Source: Paenibacillus xylanexedens
Lineage (GTDB): Bacteria > Bacillota > Bacilli > Paenibacillales > Paenibacillaceae
Direction of reading: 5' to 3'
DNA: 64,000 bases
Assembly: GCF_017874615.1 (NCBI RefSeq)
Contig: NZ_JAGIKV010000010.1
Span: forward strand, 174,280 to 238,279
Under the pieces are notes generated by a model that saw only the letters and a list, made by a program, of their open reading frames with translations, was not told the DNA's origin and did not search any database. Shown here piece after piece: positions 1 to 8,093 of this stretch; within the stretch, counting starts at the first letter, position 1, and each line of letters begins with the position of its first letter. The translations under genes were made by a program, and so were the position numbers.

Positions 1-360
1 CCAAGGAATGTCGCAATTTAAATGCGCAGGCTGTGCATATTTGCTGATAACCAATTTGGCGTCACTGGCATTTAAAATATTTTCAATTTCAGTATTGGAT
101 GCCGAATAAGGAACCGGTACTAACACATAACCGCAGAATTGAATGCCCAACGCCGCAATAATGAACAAGGGCTCATTATTTGTGTATAATGCAAGATGAC
201 TTCCGGACTCAAGTTCAAAATTCTTGTGGATATATAAAGAAATCAAGTAAGCTTCTGTCATCACTTCTGCGTAAGTCCATTGCTGCTTTAGATCTTCAAG
301 GATAATATGATCTTGGCGATCAGAGGCCTCCAGAAATAGACGCTGAATGATAGTCATCAT
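1..360 (-). CDS. Acyl-activating (AMP-forming) enzyme, N-terminal part, runs off the left edge
   Basis: Only the first 120 residues of this minus-strand gene are in the window. The translation opens MMTIIQRLFL and shows the usual start of the ANL superfamily (acyl-CoA synthetases and NRPS adenylation domains): a WTYAEV stretch at residues 28-33 and the hydrophobic block ALGIQFCGYVLVPV at about 70-83, which matches the conserved segment before the first core motif. The ATG overlaps the stop of the carrier-protein gene upstream (ATGA), so the two are probably translationally coupled and the enzyme may load that carrier. The P-loop and substrate-pocket residues lie outside the window, so the substrate cannot be predicted. 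Family assignment is inference from a partial sequence. Confidence 0.75.
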   Translation of the reverse strand, partial: MMTIIQRLFLEASDRQDHIILEDLKQQWTYAEVMTEAYLISLYIHKNFELESGSHLALYTNNEPLFIIAALGIQFCGYVLVPVPYSASNTEIENILNASDAKLVISKYAQPAHLNCDIPW

Positions 361-599
361 AGCGTTTTCACAGTCAAATAATTAAGGATTAATCCAGCCG
401 TGGAGAACTTCTCAAATAACAGATCTTCATCAGGGATCGAGATGTTAAACTTCGATTCCATTAAAACAATAAGCTTGATGAAGCCTACTGAATCGATCCC
501 TTGGTCCAACAAACGGGTATCGTGGCCTTCCGGATACTCGATGTCCAGCTCAGCAAAAATTTCATCTCTCAAGATAGATTCTATTGATTTAGACATCAT
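357..599 (-). CDS. Acyl/peptidyl carrier protein
   Basis: An 80-residue acidic protein with the carrier-protein signature DQGIDSVGFIKL; Ser37 in the DS motif is the expected 4'-phosphopantetheine attachment site. Length and the helical pattern (LRDEIFAELDIE, FIKLIVLMESKF, FEKFSTAGLILNYL) fit a free-standing ACP/PCP. Two tandem ATG codons at 599 and 596 follow a GGGGGA ribosome binding site. It overlaps the acyl-activating enzyme by four bases, so the pair looks like the start of a small acyl- or amino-acid-loading operon leading leftwards. It is not the housekeeping acpP: the neighbours fabD, fabG, rnc are absent. The pathway is unknown. Confidence 0.85.
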   Translation of the reverse strand: MMSKSIESILRDEIFAELDIEYPEGHDTRLLDQGIDSVGFIKLIVLMESKFNISIPDEDLLFEKFSTAGLILNYLTVKTL

Positions 600-696
600 A
601 TTCCCCCGTTAGATAATCTTTAGAAAGGCTGATTAAAGAGGATAGTATACGTGATGAGCAAGTGAAAGTGATTTTGGAGAAGAATAAGTTCATAAC

Positions 697-1018
697 GATG
701 AACAAGGTGAATTTGCACTGAAAGAGTTGTTTGCAGAGATGCTGCAATTCATGTTGGAGGTGGAATATGACACGGTTCATGTCATAAAAAGCTTGACGCG
801 AAGAGTACAACGACGGAAATACTTGAGGGTTCCCTCGTCAACATCGCAAAGCCTAAAGAAAAAAGCATTTTCCCAAGCAATGAAGCGTTGCTGAAAATGC
901 TCTACAAAACTACGATGAATTTCACTCGTAAATGGACAGTGCGTGTACAAAACCGGGAATAAGTACCCATCAAATCTCCATTCTCTTCCTCGAAGGGATT
1001 GAACTATATTGCGTAAAG
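697..1018 (+). pseudogene. Decayed, internally deleted IS256-family transposase
   Basis: Three frames must be joined to read this. Frame from 697 gives FALKELFAEMLQFMLEVEY, like the N-terminal region of IS256-type transposases. Frame from 792 gives TTEILEGS then FPSNEALLKMLYKTTMNF and RKWT, which matches the C-terminal part of the family (TTNxIEG, FPSxExLLKxLY, KKWT). A further frame change at about 930 gives HQISILFLEGIEL, matching the final QLxIxFEGRL block. The central region with most of the DDE catalytic core is missing. The gene is dead; no clear terminal inverted repeats or target duplication were found. Family naming rests on motif recognition, not on a search. Confidence 0.7.
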
Positions 1019-1129
1019 TTTTTCTTGGTAGCGTTTACACCAGTAGATTTACAGCACCAAGCGCCCGATATATTTAATATAATTACAAATATACCAATTG
1101 TCAACAGTTTTGAAAAAGCCCGTTGATGC

Positions 1130-1276
1130 CCTCTGGAAAACACGGTTTCCAGTAACCTCTTTCATCCGTTCGGAAAGAAAGAAGTTACTGGTACGAAAGT
1201 CTGGCTGTTGGCCAGCGGCGAGCCACATGAAAATGATATTTTCACGAACCGCCCTACAAGGCTTCTCTACCCACAT
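1130..1276 (-). pseudogene. Fragment of an IS1182-like transposase
   Basis: On the minus strand the frame reads CRAVRENIIFMWLAAGQQPD followed by FRTSNFFLSERMKEV. This matches the N-terminal region of IS1182-family transposases, which typically carry RENIxFMWLxGxxxPDFRTINxFR. Upstream and downstream sequence is interrupted by stops, so only about 45 recognisable residues remain. Together with the IS256-like remnant just to the left it marks this stretch as a graveyard of insertions beside the acyl-carrier cluster. Only motif resemblance supports the call. Confidence 0.6.
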
Positions 1277-1370
1277 TTGGCTACAAGCGTGATGATAAGA
1301 AGCTTCTACTTGATGAGATCTATGCCCCTATAGTTCAAGAAATTTCACCTCTATCTGTATTAGGATTAGG

Positions 1371-1541
1371 GTGTGCAAAATCAGTAATTACTTCATTATT
1401 ACAGGTACAAAAAAAGACACGGAAGAACAACTCCGTGCCTATATAAAGCAATTATCCCGCTTCACCGAACTTCAAATTGAAGTTATTAAAGACGGTTCAA
1501 TCAAAGCCATACATTACATATTTCCCGTCCTCAATCCATAA
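1371..1541 (+). CDS. Short open frame of 56 codons, possible gene remnant
   Basis: A GTG-initiated frame translates to a charged, soluble-looking peptide (KKDTEEQLRAYIKQLSRF, then ELQIEVIKDGS). Its composition looks coding and it contains no interrupting stop, but there is no convincing ribosome binding site and I do not recognise the sequence. On the opposite strand a 30-codon frame ([14 protein letters not shown]...) that starts inside the end of rlmD runs across part of it; at most one of the two can be real. It is probably a leftover of whatever gene the insertions disrupted. Confidence 0.2.
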   Translation: MCKISNYFIITGTKKDTEEQLRAYIKQLSRFTELQIEVIKDGSIKAIHYIFPVLNP

Positions 1542-1570
1542 GGAAGTTGGAACAACGAGAGGCGTAGGAA

Positions 1571-3352
1571 TTAATCCTGCCCCTTCCATTTTAACATCGC
1601 CACCGATTCCACATGCACCGTATGCGGGAACATATCCACCGGCGTTACCTCCACGGTGCGATAGCCGCCATCTTCCAACACACGAAGATCACGTGCCAGC
1701 GTACTCGGATTACAACTCACGTAAACCACGCGTTCCGGCTTCATCTCCAGGATGGTATCGAGCAAACGCGGGTCGCAGCCTTTTCGTGGTGGGTCGACAA
1801 CGATGACGTCAGCTTCGATGCCTTGTTCTTTCCAGCGCGGGATGACGTCCTCAGAGGCACCAACTTCGAACTTGACGTTGCGCATCTCGTTCAATAGAGC
1901 ATTGCTCCGCGCATCCTCGATCGCTTCAGGCACGATCTCTACCCCATACACCTGATCCGCATGTTGCGCGAGGAAAAGAGAAATCGTTCCGATGCCGCAA
2001 TAGGCATCAATTACCGTCTCTTTGCCGCTCAGTCCAGCGTACTCTACCGTTTTGCCATACAGTACTTCCGTTTGCACCGGATTCACCTGATAGAACGAAC
2101 GCGCAGAGATCGCAAACTGCACATCACCGATATAATCATAAATTACATCACGGCCCCACAGGACGCGGGTCTCATCGCCAAAGATGACGTTGGTCTGTTT
2201 CTTATTCACGTTCTGGCAGATGCTTGCCACATGCGGAATCGCTTCACGGATACTGCCAATCCATTCGTCTTTGTACGGAATGTCTCGACCATTCGTGACC
2301 AGTACGAGCATCATCTCGCCAGTACGGAACGCCTTCTTCACAACCACATGGCGCAATAATCCGCGACCTGTCTCTTCGTTATAGGCGCTAATTCCAAAAT
2401 GACTGCCGATCTCTTTAACCTTTGCGACCACTTCGTCATTGTGCTCATGCTGAATGAGGCAACTCTCCATATCGATGATGCGATGGCTTCCTTTGGCGTA
2501 AAAACCACCTACCAGACCACCCTCGGTCACACCAATGGGCACCTGTGCCTTGTTTCGATATCGCCACGGCTCGTCCATACCCATTGTAGGCAGTACGCGA
2601 ATGCCCTGCTCCGTATCCTCTTCGTTCATGACACCTTCAAGGCGAAGTCGAATACGATTGCTGCCGATCATTTGCACTTCAGATGTAGCCGGTCCAGTTG
2701 TCTGGTTCGCATCACCAACTGAAGCGTCATCCTGCACGCGCTGTTCGGCGCCCTCTTTATCATCCTGCGTATTGGATGCCAGCGTTTCCGCATCCTCCAC
2801 CAGCACGTTCAGCTTCCCGATCCGCTGCAAATTATCGATCACAAGCTGACGTTTCCACGCCAGTTGACCAACGTAGCTCATATGCTGAATCTGACACCCG
2901 CCGCATTGATCGTAGATCGGACATGGTGCGGATACACGGTCCGGACTGGCTTTTACGATCTCAAGTAGCTTGGCATAACCGTATTGCTTCTTGGTTTTGA
3001 TTACACGCACGCGTACAGTTTCCCCCGGAAGGGCACCCTGCACAAATAGTGTGTATCCGTCCGCACGGCCTACACCCTCTCCGTCATGGTTCATGCCAAC
3101 GATCTCAATGACGGTTTCTTCATTTTTGCTAACGGGCAATCCTTCAATTGGTGCGGATTCACGTGTTCTGCCTTTGGAACGCACACCAGAAAGAGATGCA
3201 CCGCGTGACCGCACCTCTTTACCTGACTGACTTGTAGATGGACGAGTTGATTGCGTTGATTGACTTGGCTGACGGGAAGCTGAAGCTTTCCCTTGAGGAG
3301 CAGCCGAATTCCGGCGGTTTTTTCCACGACCGCTGCGGTTCGTATTAGACAA
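1571..3352 (-). CDS. rlmD: 23S rRNA (uracil-5-)-methyltransferase, RlmD/RlmCD family
   Basis: A TrmA/RumA-family enzyme that transfers a methyl group from S-adenosylmethionine to C5 of uridine in 23S rRNA (U1939, and in Bacillus RlmCD also U747). Visible features: a TRAM RNA-binding domain at about residues 80-140, an iron-sulfur cysteine set in [11 protein letters not shown] (Cys144, 150, 153), the SAM-binding [13 protein letters not shown], the DPPRKGCD motif, and the catalytic cysteine in [11 protein letters not shown] near the C-terminus. At 593 residues it is longer than the usual 450-470. The excess is a basic, Ser/Gln/Thr-rich N-terminal tail of about 75 residues and an acidic low-complexity insert after the cysteine cluster. 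Translation starts at TTG (3350-3352) behind an AGAAAGAAG ribosome binding site. Confidence 0.93.
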   Translation of the reverse strand: MSNTNRSGRGKNRRNSAAPQGKASASRQPSQSTQSTRPSTSQSGKEVRSRGASLSGVRSKGRTRESAPIEGLPVSKNEETVIEIVGMNHDGEGVGRADGYTLFVQGALPGETVRVRVIKTKKQYGYAKLLEIVKASPDRVSAPCPIYDQCGGCQIQHMSYVGQLAWKRQLVIDNLQRIGKLNVLVEDAETLASNTQDDKEGAEQRVQDDASVGDANQTTGPATSEVQMIGSNRIRLRLEGVMNEEDTEQGIRVLPTMGMDEPWRYRNKAQVPIGVTEGGLVGGFYAKGSHRIIDMESCLIQHEHNDEVVAKVKEIGSHFGISAYNEETGRGLLRHVVVKKAFRTGEMMLVLVTNGRDIPYKDEWIGSIREAIPHVASICQNVNKKQTNVIFGDETRVLWGRDVIYDYIGDVQFAISARSFYQVNPVQTEVLYGKTVEYAGLSGKETVIDAYCGIGTISLFLAQHADQVYGVEIVPEAIEDARSNALLNEMRNVKFEVGASEDVIPRWKEQGIEADVIVVDPPRKGCDPRLLDTILEMKPERVVYVSCNPSTLARDLRVLEDGGYRTVEVTPVDMFPHTVHVESVAMLKWKGQD

Positions 3353-3560
3353 CGTATGTTCACTTCTTTCTTATATAGTACACCGCCTGCAATGACGGTG
3401 AGCTGAATTGATTTGTTGATTAAGTTGATCTGATCTGTGTTGAGTTAAACTAAACTGTTTCGAACTATTTCGTAATTTAATAAAAGGATTGCCTTATTCA
3501 CGCCAAAAATAACGTTCCAAAATTCTAACGAATCTCAGAAACGTTATTTCATTGTATCAT

Positions 3561-4445
3561 TTACCGATGGAACAGTTGCAGATGATGTTTTAGATTGGTA
3601 AACGTAGCTGGCAATGTGCCACCCAACTCTCCATCGAGGTTCAGTTGCACATATCCCGGGGACGTAACTTCCATATGACTCGTCTGGAAATGAACCACTT
3701 TCTTGTCGTTCAGATGCTCCCCACGCAGCGCGAGCGTTACGAGGCGGATCATATCGGCCAGATTACATTTGCGGACACCGATCACATCGAACAGACCATC
3801 ATCAATGGTTGCTCCTGGAGCCAACTTCTCGAATCCTCCGACCGAATTGGTATTGGCGATGAGGAATAACATGAATTCATCATGGATTTCTTCCTGACCG
3901 TCGGCACGAATAATCAGCTCCTGTGGAGACAGGCTCGCCATTTTCTCAATACCCTTCATATAATAGGCCAGTTGCCCAATCATCGTTTTCAGACGACTCG
4001 GTACTTCATAGGTCAGTTCAGTGAGTGAGCCGCCACCGGCGATGTTGATAAAATATTTATCATTCGCTTTGCCCAGATCGAGAGGACGAAGCTGCTGGTT
4101 AATGACCAGATCCACGTAATCTTCCCACTGTCTCGGAATGCCGAGTGCACGTGCAAAATCGTTCGTTGTTCCCAAAGGAAACACACCCAGCGGAGGACGG
4201 TTCTCCCGCTCGGCCATACCGTTAATCACTTCGTACAACGTGCCATCGCCACCAGCAGCAATAATCATGTCATATCCGCGCTCAATCGCGAGTTCAGCTT
4301 CCCGGGTTGCGTCACCTTCACCCGTTGTTGCGTGACATGAAGCTTCAATACCACCTTGATCCAAACGCTGCAAAATATCAGCCAGACGTTTCTTCATTTC
4401 TTCCCGGCCTGAGGTCGGATTATATATTAAGCGAGCTTTTTTCAT
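3561..4445 (-). CDS. dgkB: Diacylglycerol/lipid kinase (DgkB/YegS family)
   Basis: An ATP-dependent lipid kinase that phosphorylates diacylglycerol left over from lipoteichoic acid synthesis, returning it to phospholipid synthesis as phosphatidic acid. The N-terminal catalytic domain is clear: RLIYNPTSG at the start, the nucleotide-binding AAGGDGTLYEVINGM near residue 70, and GVFPLGTTNDFARALGIP near residue 100. The C-terminal beta-sandwich includes FDVIGVRKCNLADMIRLV and NLDGELGG. I chose ATG at 4445 because AGGTGG lies eight bases upstream; a GTG at 4457 would add four residues but has no ribosome binding site. About 295 residues is normal. It follows rlmD's region in the same direction, as in several Bacillales. 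Confidence 0.93.
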   Translation of the reverse strand: MKKARLIYNPTSGREEMKKRLADILQRLDQGGIEASCHATTGEGDATREAELAIERGYDMIIAAGGDGTLYEVINGMAERENRPPLGVFPLGTTNDFARALGIPRQWEDYVDLVINQQLRPLDLGKANDKYFINIAGGGSLTELTYEVPSRLKTMIGQLAYYMKGIEKMASLSPQELIIRADGQEEIHDEFMLFLIANTNSVGGFEKLAPGATIDDGLFDVIGVRKCNLADMIRLVTLALRGEHLNDKKVVHFQTSHMEVTSPGYVQLNLDGELGGTLPATFTNLKHHLQLFHR

Positions 4446-4970
4446 CTCATACGCCACCTATTCCACATTATCCATGAGTCTAAACGACCTCATATTCTTA
4501 CGTTGCATCAGTCCACAAAAGGGCATATTTTTTACACAATAATGAACTTGCGTTAATGTTGCTCTAATCATTCGTCTTACCTATATCTATGCATCAGGAA
4601 TTCCGTCTCATGCCAAAGCCTTTAACTCCTATCATATCATCAAATGTAAAGATGTCCTAGCCTGTAATGTATAAGTATATTTTAACATATCCGTACCCAC
4701 TAATCTGCCTATTACCCAATAAACCTCACGCACCGCTCCTGAATCTTCCCCACTACCTTTTATGTAAAATAGTCTCATTAATCAACCATTCTGCCCGCTT
4801 GGACAGGAATTAGTCTTCAATTTTGATGACCTTCATCTGATTATGACATAGATATGCTACAAATTTACAAATCTTAAGATGAAAAGATAAATAACATAAA
4901 CCTTTTTCCAATATAGTTTTAGTGCACCCTCAACTTAGCACCACATCATACCCTTGAAGGAGAAGTGTAA
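4446..4970. other. Intergenic region between dgkB and the NLP gene
   Basis: A 525-base AT-rich divergent spacer holding the promoters of dgkB (leftwards) and of the secreted toxin-like gene (rightwards). I see no open frame with a ribosome binding site, no riboswitch and no strong palindrome. The last 15 bases carry the GAAGGAG ribosome binding site of the NLP gene. Confidence 0.6.
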
Positions 4971-5687
4971 ATGAAAAAAATCGTGTTAATGCTCCTTGTT
5001 TCGCTTATGGCATGTATTCCTTGGGTCACCGTTGTTGAAGCAGCAGAAATTAATCATGATCAGGTTGTCGGATTCCAGGAAGTCACACCAGTCACCGTAA
5101 TGCAACAAGCAGCCAAGCGTTTTCAACCGTTTTTGAAGGTCTATCATGGATGCGTGCCTTTTCCCGCAGTGGATCAACAGGGCAATACCAGTGCTGGCTT
5201 GAATACGTCCGGGTCATCGAATGGGAACTGTAGCTCAAGTACAGGGCAGATCTACTCCCGCTCCGCATGGCACAATGGGGTGTGGGCTATCATGTATTCG
5301 TGGTATTTCCCCAAAGACTCCCCTTCCTCTGGACTCGGCCATCGTCATGATTGGGAAGGAATCGTTGTATGGGTCGATAATCCGGCAGCTGCCAATTCCA
5401 AAATTCTCTCCATCGCATATTCCGGTCACGGCCAGTTCACCAAAGTCACACCGAGCAATAACAATACACAAGGTAACCATCCGTTGATTTCCTATAATAG
5501 TACCTGGCCGCTGAACCATGAGCTTGGCGTTACTAATGCTGTGGGTGGAACTCAGCCTTTGATCGGATGGGACGATCTGACTTCTGCGGCACGAAATGCA
5601 CTCAACACGACGGACTTCGGTAGCGCCAACGTGCCTTTCAACGATAACAATTTCACCAACAATTTAAACAAAGCCTGGTTTAGATAA
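4971..5687 (+). CDS. Secreted NEP1-like protein (NLP, necrosis-inducing family)
   Basis: A 238-residue exported protein. The signal peptide is obvious (MKKIVLMLLVSLMACIPWVTVVEA, cleavage near residue 25). The mature part carries the NLP hallmark heptapeptide GHRHDWE at about residues 123-129, followed by IVVWVDNP. In studied NLPs this motif coordinates a divalent metal needed for membrane damage in plant cells through glycosyl inositol phosphorylceramide binding. Two cysteines in the N-terminal third (in YHGCVPFP and NGNCSS) are spaced as in type 1 NLPs, which have one disulfide. It is a single-gene unit with its own GAAGGAG site and terminator. The plant-directed role is known for the family and inferred here. 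Confidence 0.93.
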   Translation: MKKIVLMLLVSLMACIPWVTVVEAAEINHDQVVGFQEVTPVTVMQQAAKRFQPFLKVYHGCVPFPAVDQQGNTSAGLNTSGSSNGNCSSSTGQIYSRSAWHNGVWAIMYSWYFPKDSPSSGLGHRHDWEGIVVWVDNPAAANSKILSIAYSGHGQFTKVTPSNNNTQGNHPLISYNSTWPLNHELGVTNAVGGTQPLIGWDDLTSAARNALNTTDFGSANVPFNDNNFTNNLNKAWFR

Positions 5688-5689
5688 AA

Positions 5690-5728
5690 AAATCCCCTTC
5701 AAGTGGACAGTTCACTTGAGGGGGATTT
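5690..5728. terminator. Bidirectional terminator between NLP and DUF4395 genes
   Basis: Hairpin with arms ATCCCCTTCAAGTG and CACTTGAGGGGGAT, flanked by an A-run on the left and TTTCG on the right. It sits three bases after the NLP stop and downstream of the convergent DUF4395 gene, so it can serve both strands. Confidence 0.85.
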
Positions 5729-5782
5729 CGTTATGAAGTTATCGTAGTATCCCGGATACTTATATCACTTCTTCAGCCAACC

Positions 5783-6199
5783 TCAAAATCCGATTTTTCT
5801 ACCTGCACGCAGCTGTTTGTACCAGAAATAGACGGTGCAGCCTACACAATAACCCAGCAATGCAGCACTTGCAGCCGCGAGAAGCATGACGGAGAATACA
5901 TAACCTGCTGCTACCCAGCCAAGTGAGAACGAGATGAGTGCCAGAGACAGGAAGAGCACAGCCAGAATATTGTTGAATCGCTGTAGCTCCAACGCCTGCG
6001 TCTCTGTACCTTTACCAGTCAACACAACTTTCCCAATCTGCACAAACAGATTAAGCTTGCCACCAGAAGCCAGCCCAACTACCTGAATGCTCCACAGCAC
6101 GCCCAGAACTACCAGCGGATTGAACACAAACGAGAGTAAAACAAACAATACAATACCGACCTGATTCGCTTTCACATAACGCATGGGCACTTCCCGCAT
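5783..6199 (-). CDS. DUF4395 membrane protein
   Basis: A 138-residue integral membrane protein with about four hydrophobic segments (VGIVLFVLLSFVF, LVVLGVLWSIQVVG, ILAVLFLSLALISFSLGW, VMLLAAASAALLGYCVGC). The N-terminal VKANQVG, the central QRFNNILAV and the terminal GYCVGCTVYFWY are typical of the DUF4395 family, whose function is unknown; the paired cysteines are conserved in it. The first ATG (6199) has AAGGAGAT six bases upstream. It lies 72 bases downstream of the ketopantoate-reductase-like gene and is probably co-transcribed with it. Confidence 0.8.
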   Translation of the reverse strand: MREVPMRYVKANQVGIVLFVLLSFVFNPLVVLGVLWSIQVVGLASGGKLNLFVQIGKVVLTGKGTETQALELQRFNNILAVLFLSLALISFSLGWVAAGYVFSVMLLAAASAALLGYCVGCTVYFWYKQLRAGRKIGF

Positions 6200-6270
6200 C
6201 TGTATATCTCCTTATCCCCATTTTATTAGTTGGCTTTATTGCAGTCGGTATTGGGTTAATGAGCAACACT

Positions 6271-7197
6271 TCATTTAAGGATAGTAAAATCTCTTTTCAG
6301 CACGTCCCAATGGGGAGTCGGGATGCCTGTTGTCTTTTTCCAATCGGTAAATGCATTATTTAACGCCTCAATCTCTCCAAAAGAACCCGTGACCAGCTTA
6401 TGAACCGGAAGCATGCTATAGATCTTCAACAGAAGGTACAACATCCGTTGATGCTTGCGGATCATTTTAGCCTGAATCTCCGGTATAATCGTTATGCCCA
6501 TAGCCTCAAGCACGCTGAAGCCTTCATCCATCGCCCTAATCATATGCACAAGTTGTTGCTTGTTGCCTTCCATCTTTTGCATCTCACGCTTCTCATTAAA
6601 ACTCACCGCATTAAGTATCAGAATGGGGATGATATGGCTTTTCAGCCAGGCATCAATATCGCTCAGAACATTCAACTTGTTTTTCACATGTTGGAAAGCC
6701 TGATCCAGCACAGGTTTAAAGCCTATCTCTCCGTCCAGACTGCCAATTACCATTTGTCCGCTGCCTCCACCGACCGATAACATGCGGTCCTTTTCCCGCT
6801 TCCCTGCACTCACATGGAATCCAAACGCGACCTGTTTTGCTACCCTGCTGTTTACCTCCAAAAAGTTTTGCATGCTTCGCGCATCTGCGTTGTTTCCCAC
6901 AATCACAATATTGCTGCTCTGATTGTCTGCCAGAATAGGTAACACAGAAGAAAAATCGTTATATTTCATGACAACAAAAATCAGATCATATTGGTCATCC
7001 ACTTCCAACGTTCTGGCTACCCGAACCGGATCAACTGTCGTTTTGAATTGAAAAACATGCCGGATGACGATTCCATCCTTCTCCAGCTCTTCTGCCCGCT
7101 TCCCTCTAGCTAGAACAGTAACATCATTGCCACCGCGCACCAGAACGTGCGCCAATTGACTGCCCAAAACACCTGCACCATACACTAATATTTTCAT
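6271..7197 (-). CDS. Ketopantoate reductase family (ApbA/PanE-like) oxidoreductase
   Basis: A 308-residue NAD(P)H-dependent oxidoreductase. The Rossmann motif GAGVLGSQLAHVLVRGG begins at residue 7 and is followed by VTVLARGKRAEEL, as in 2-dehydropantoate 2-reductases. The C-terminal half is helical, but the usual Lys and Glu of true PanE are not clearly placed, and no pantothenate genes are nearby. I therefore call it a family member acting on an unknown substrate. It is divergent from a TetR regulator that shares its promoter region and the palindromic sites there, which suggests control by that regulator. The ATG follows GAGGGAT. Confidence 0.85.
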   Translation of the reverse strand: MKILVYGAGVLGSQLAHVLVRGGNDVTVLARGKRAEELEKDGIVIRHVFQFKTTVDPVRVARTLEVDDQYDLIFVVMKYNDFSSVLPILADNQSSNIVIVGNNADARSMQNFLEVNSRVAKQVAFGFHVSAGKREKDRMLSVGGGSGQMVIGSLDGEIGFKPVLDQAFQHVKNKLNVLSDIDAWLKSHIIPILILNAVSFNEKREMQKMEGNKQQLVHMIRAMDEGFSVLEAMGITIIPEIQAKMIRKHQRMLYLLLKIYSMLPVHKLVTGSFGEIEALNNAFTDWKKTTGIPTPHWDVLKRDFTILK

Positions 7198-7217
7198 TGG
7201 TTATCCCTCTATTTCAT

Positions 7218-7261
7218 ATTTTATCAATATTCGTTGCTTTATGAACATTTGTTGATAAAAT
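7218..7261. promoter_or_regulatory. Perfect 10-bp inverted repeat, candidate TetR operator
   Basis: ATTTTATCAA at 7218-7227 is repeated in inverse orientation as TTGATAAAAT at 7252-7261, with 24 bases between. A second, shorter palindrome GTTGA-ATAA-TCAAC lies at 7312-7325. Both fall between the divergent reductase and TetR genes, the usual place for autoregulatory TetR operators. The binding itself is inference. Confidence 0.55.
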
Positions 7262-7365
7262 AAGAGTAACAAAGCACCTACTGTGCTTCAATCGTTAAAA
7301 TATCCGTTTTTGTTGAATAATCAACGAATGATTCCTTATTGTTGAAAACCATCAAAGGAGGGGCC

Positions 7366-7935
7366 ATGGACAGACGAGTACTCAAGACACGAAAGGCGAT
7401 AATCGAAGCTTTTGTGGGGTTACTGGAAGAACAGGATTTCGAGCAAATTACGATAAACGAAATTGCTGATCGAGCTAATGTAAACCGAGGAACAATCTAT
7501 TTGCATTACGCTGACAAGTTCGACCTGTTGGAACAATGCATTGAGACCTATTTGCAGCGGTTGTTGGATGCCTGTATGATCGAAAGCCCTACTACAACAC
7601 CCGTTACGGCCAAGGATGCGTTGCTCCGAACCTTCTGCTATCTGGAACAACATGCCACAACCTATACCACACTACTTACTAAAAAAGGTATTCCAGCATT
7701 CCGTAGTAAGTTGATGACATTGTTGGTCCAGGGAGTACAGGATCAAATGGATGCTTGTGGAATCCAGGAAGGTATGAAAAAAGAGATTACCATACAGTTT
7801 CTTGCTTCCGCTGCAGTCGGTATCCTGGAGTGGTGGATTATGAATTCCATGCCTTATCCGGCCGAGGAGATCGTTGACCAATTAATAGGTTTACTGCAGC
7901 TACATCTGAATTTGCACGCACCCATTAATGGATAA
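7366..7935 (+). CDS. TetR/AcrR family transcriptional regulator
   Basis: A 189-residue regulator. The N-terminal helix-turn-helix is typical: RKAIIEAFVGLLEEQDFEQI then ITINEIADRANVNRGTIYLH and YADKFDLLEQ. The C-terminal ligand-binding domain is helical and unspecific. I placed the start at ATG 7366 because AAAGGAGGGG precedes it by four to five bases; an upstream in-frame start at 7339 has no such site. It is divergent from the PanE-like/DUF4395 pair and probably represses that pair and itself. The ligand is unknown. Confidence 0.92.
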   Translation: MDRRVLKTRKAIIEAFVGLLEEQDFEQITINEIADRANVNRGTIYLHYADKFDLLEQCIETYLQRLLDACMIESPTTTPVTAKDALLRTFCYLEQHATTYTTLLTKKGIPAFRSKLMTLLVQGVQDQMDACGIQEGMKKEITIQFLASAAVGILEWWIMNSMPYPAEEIVDQLIGLLQLHLNLHAPING

Positions 7936-7972
7936 CCTGATCCTCGCTCAAATGATCTACAACAAACAAAAA

Positions 7973-8003
7973 CCACGTCCTGAGGACGTGGCTTCGTTTT
8001 TTT
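7973..8003 (+). terminator. Terminator after the TetR gene
   Basis: Perfect hairpin CCACGTCC-TGA-GGACGTGG followed by CTTCG and an eight-T run. Confidence 0.9.
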
Positions 8004-8093
8004 TGGCAAACCGATCAGATCGCTCCGCGAACACGCATCGCGGCCAGTGAAGAGAGTTATTATAGGTTAACAGAAATACATATTCTTCAGGCT

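Noticed and set aside
589..810. A 73-codon minus-strand frame upstream of the carrier protein
   Set aside because: It overlaps the carrier-protein start and is antisense to the recognisable N-terminal IS256-type fragment; composition is not coding-like.
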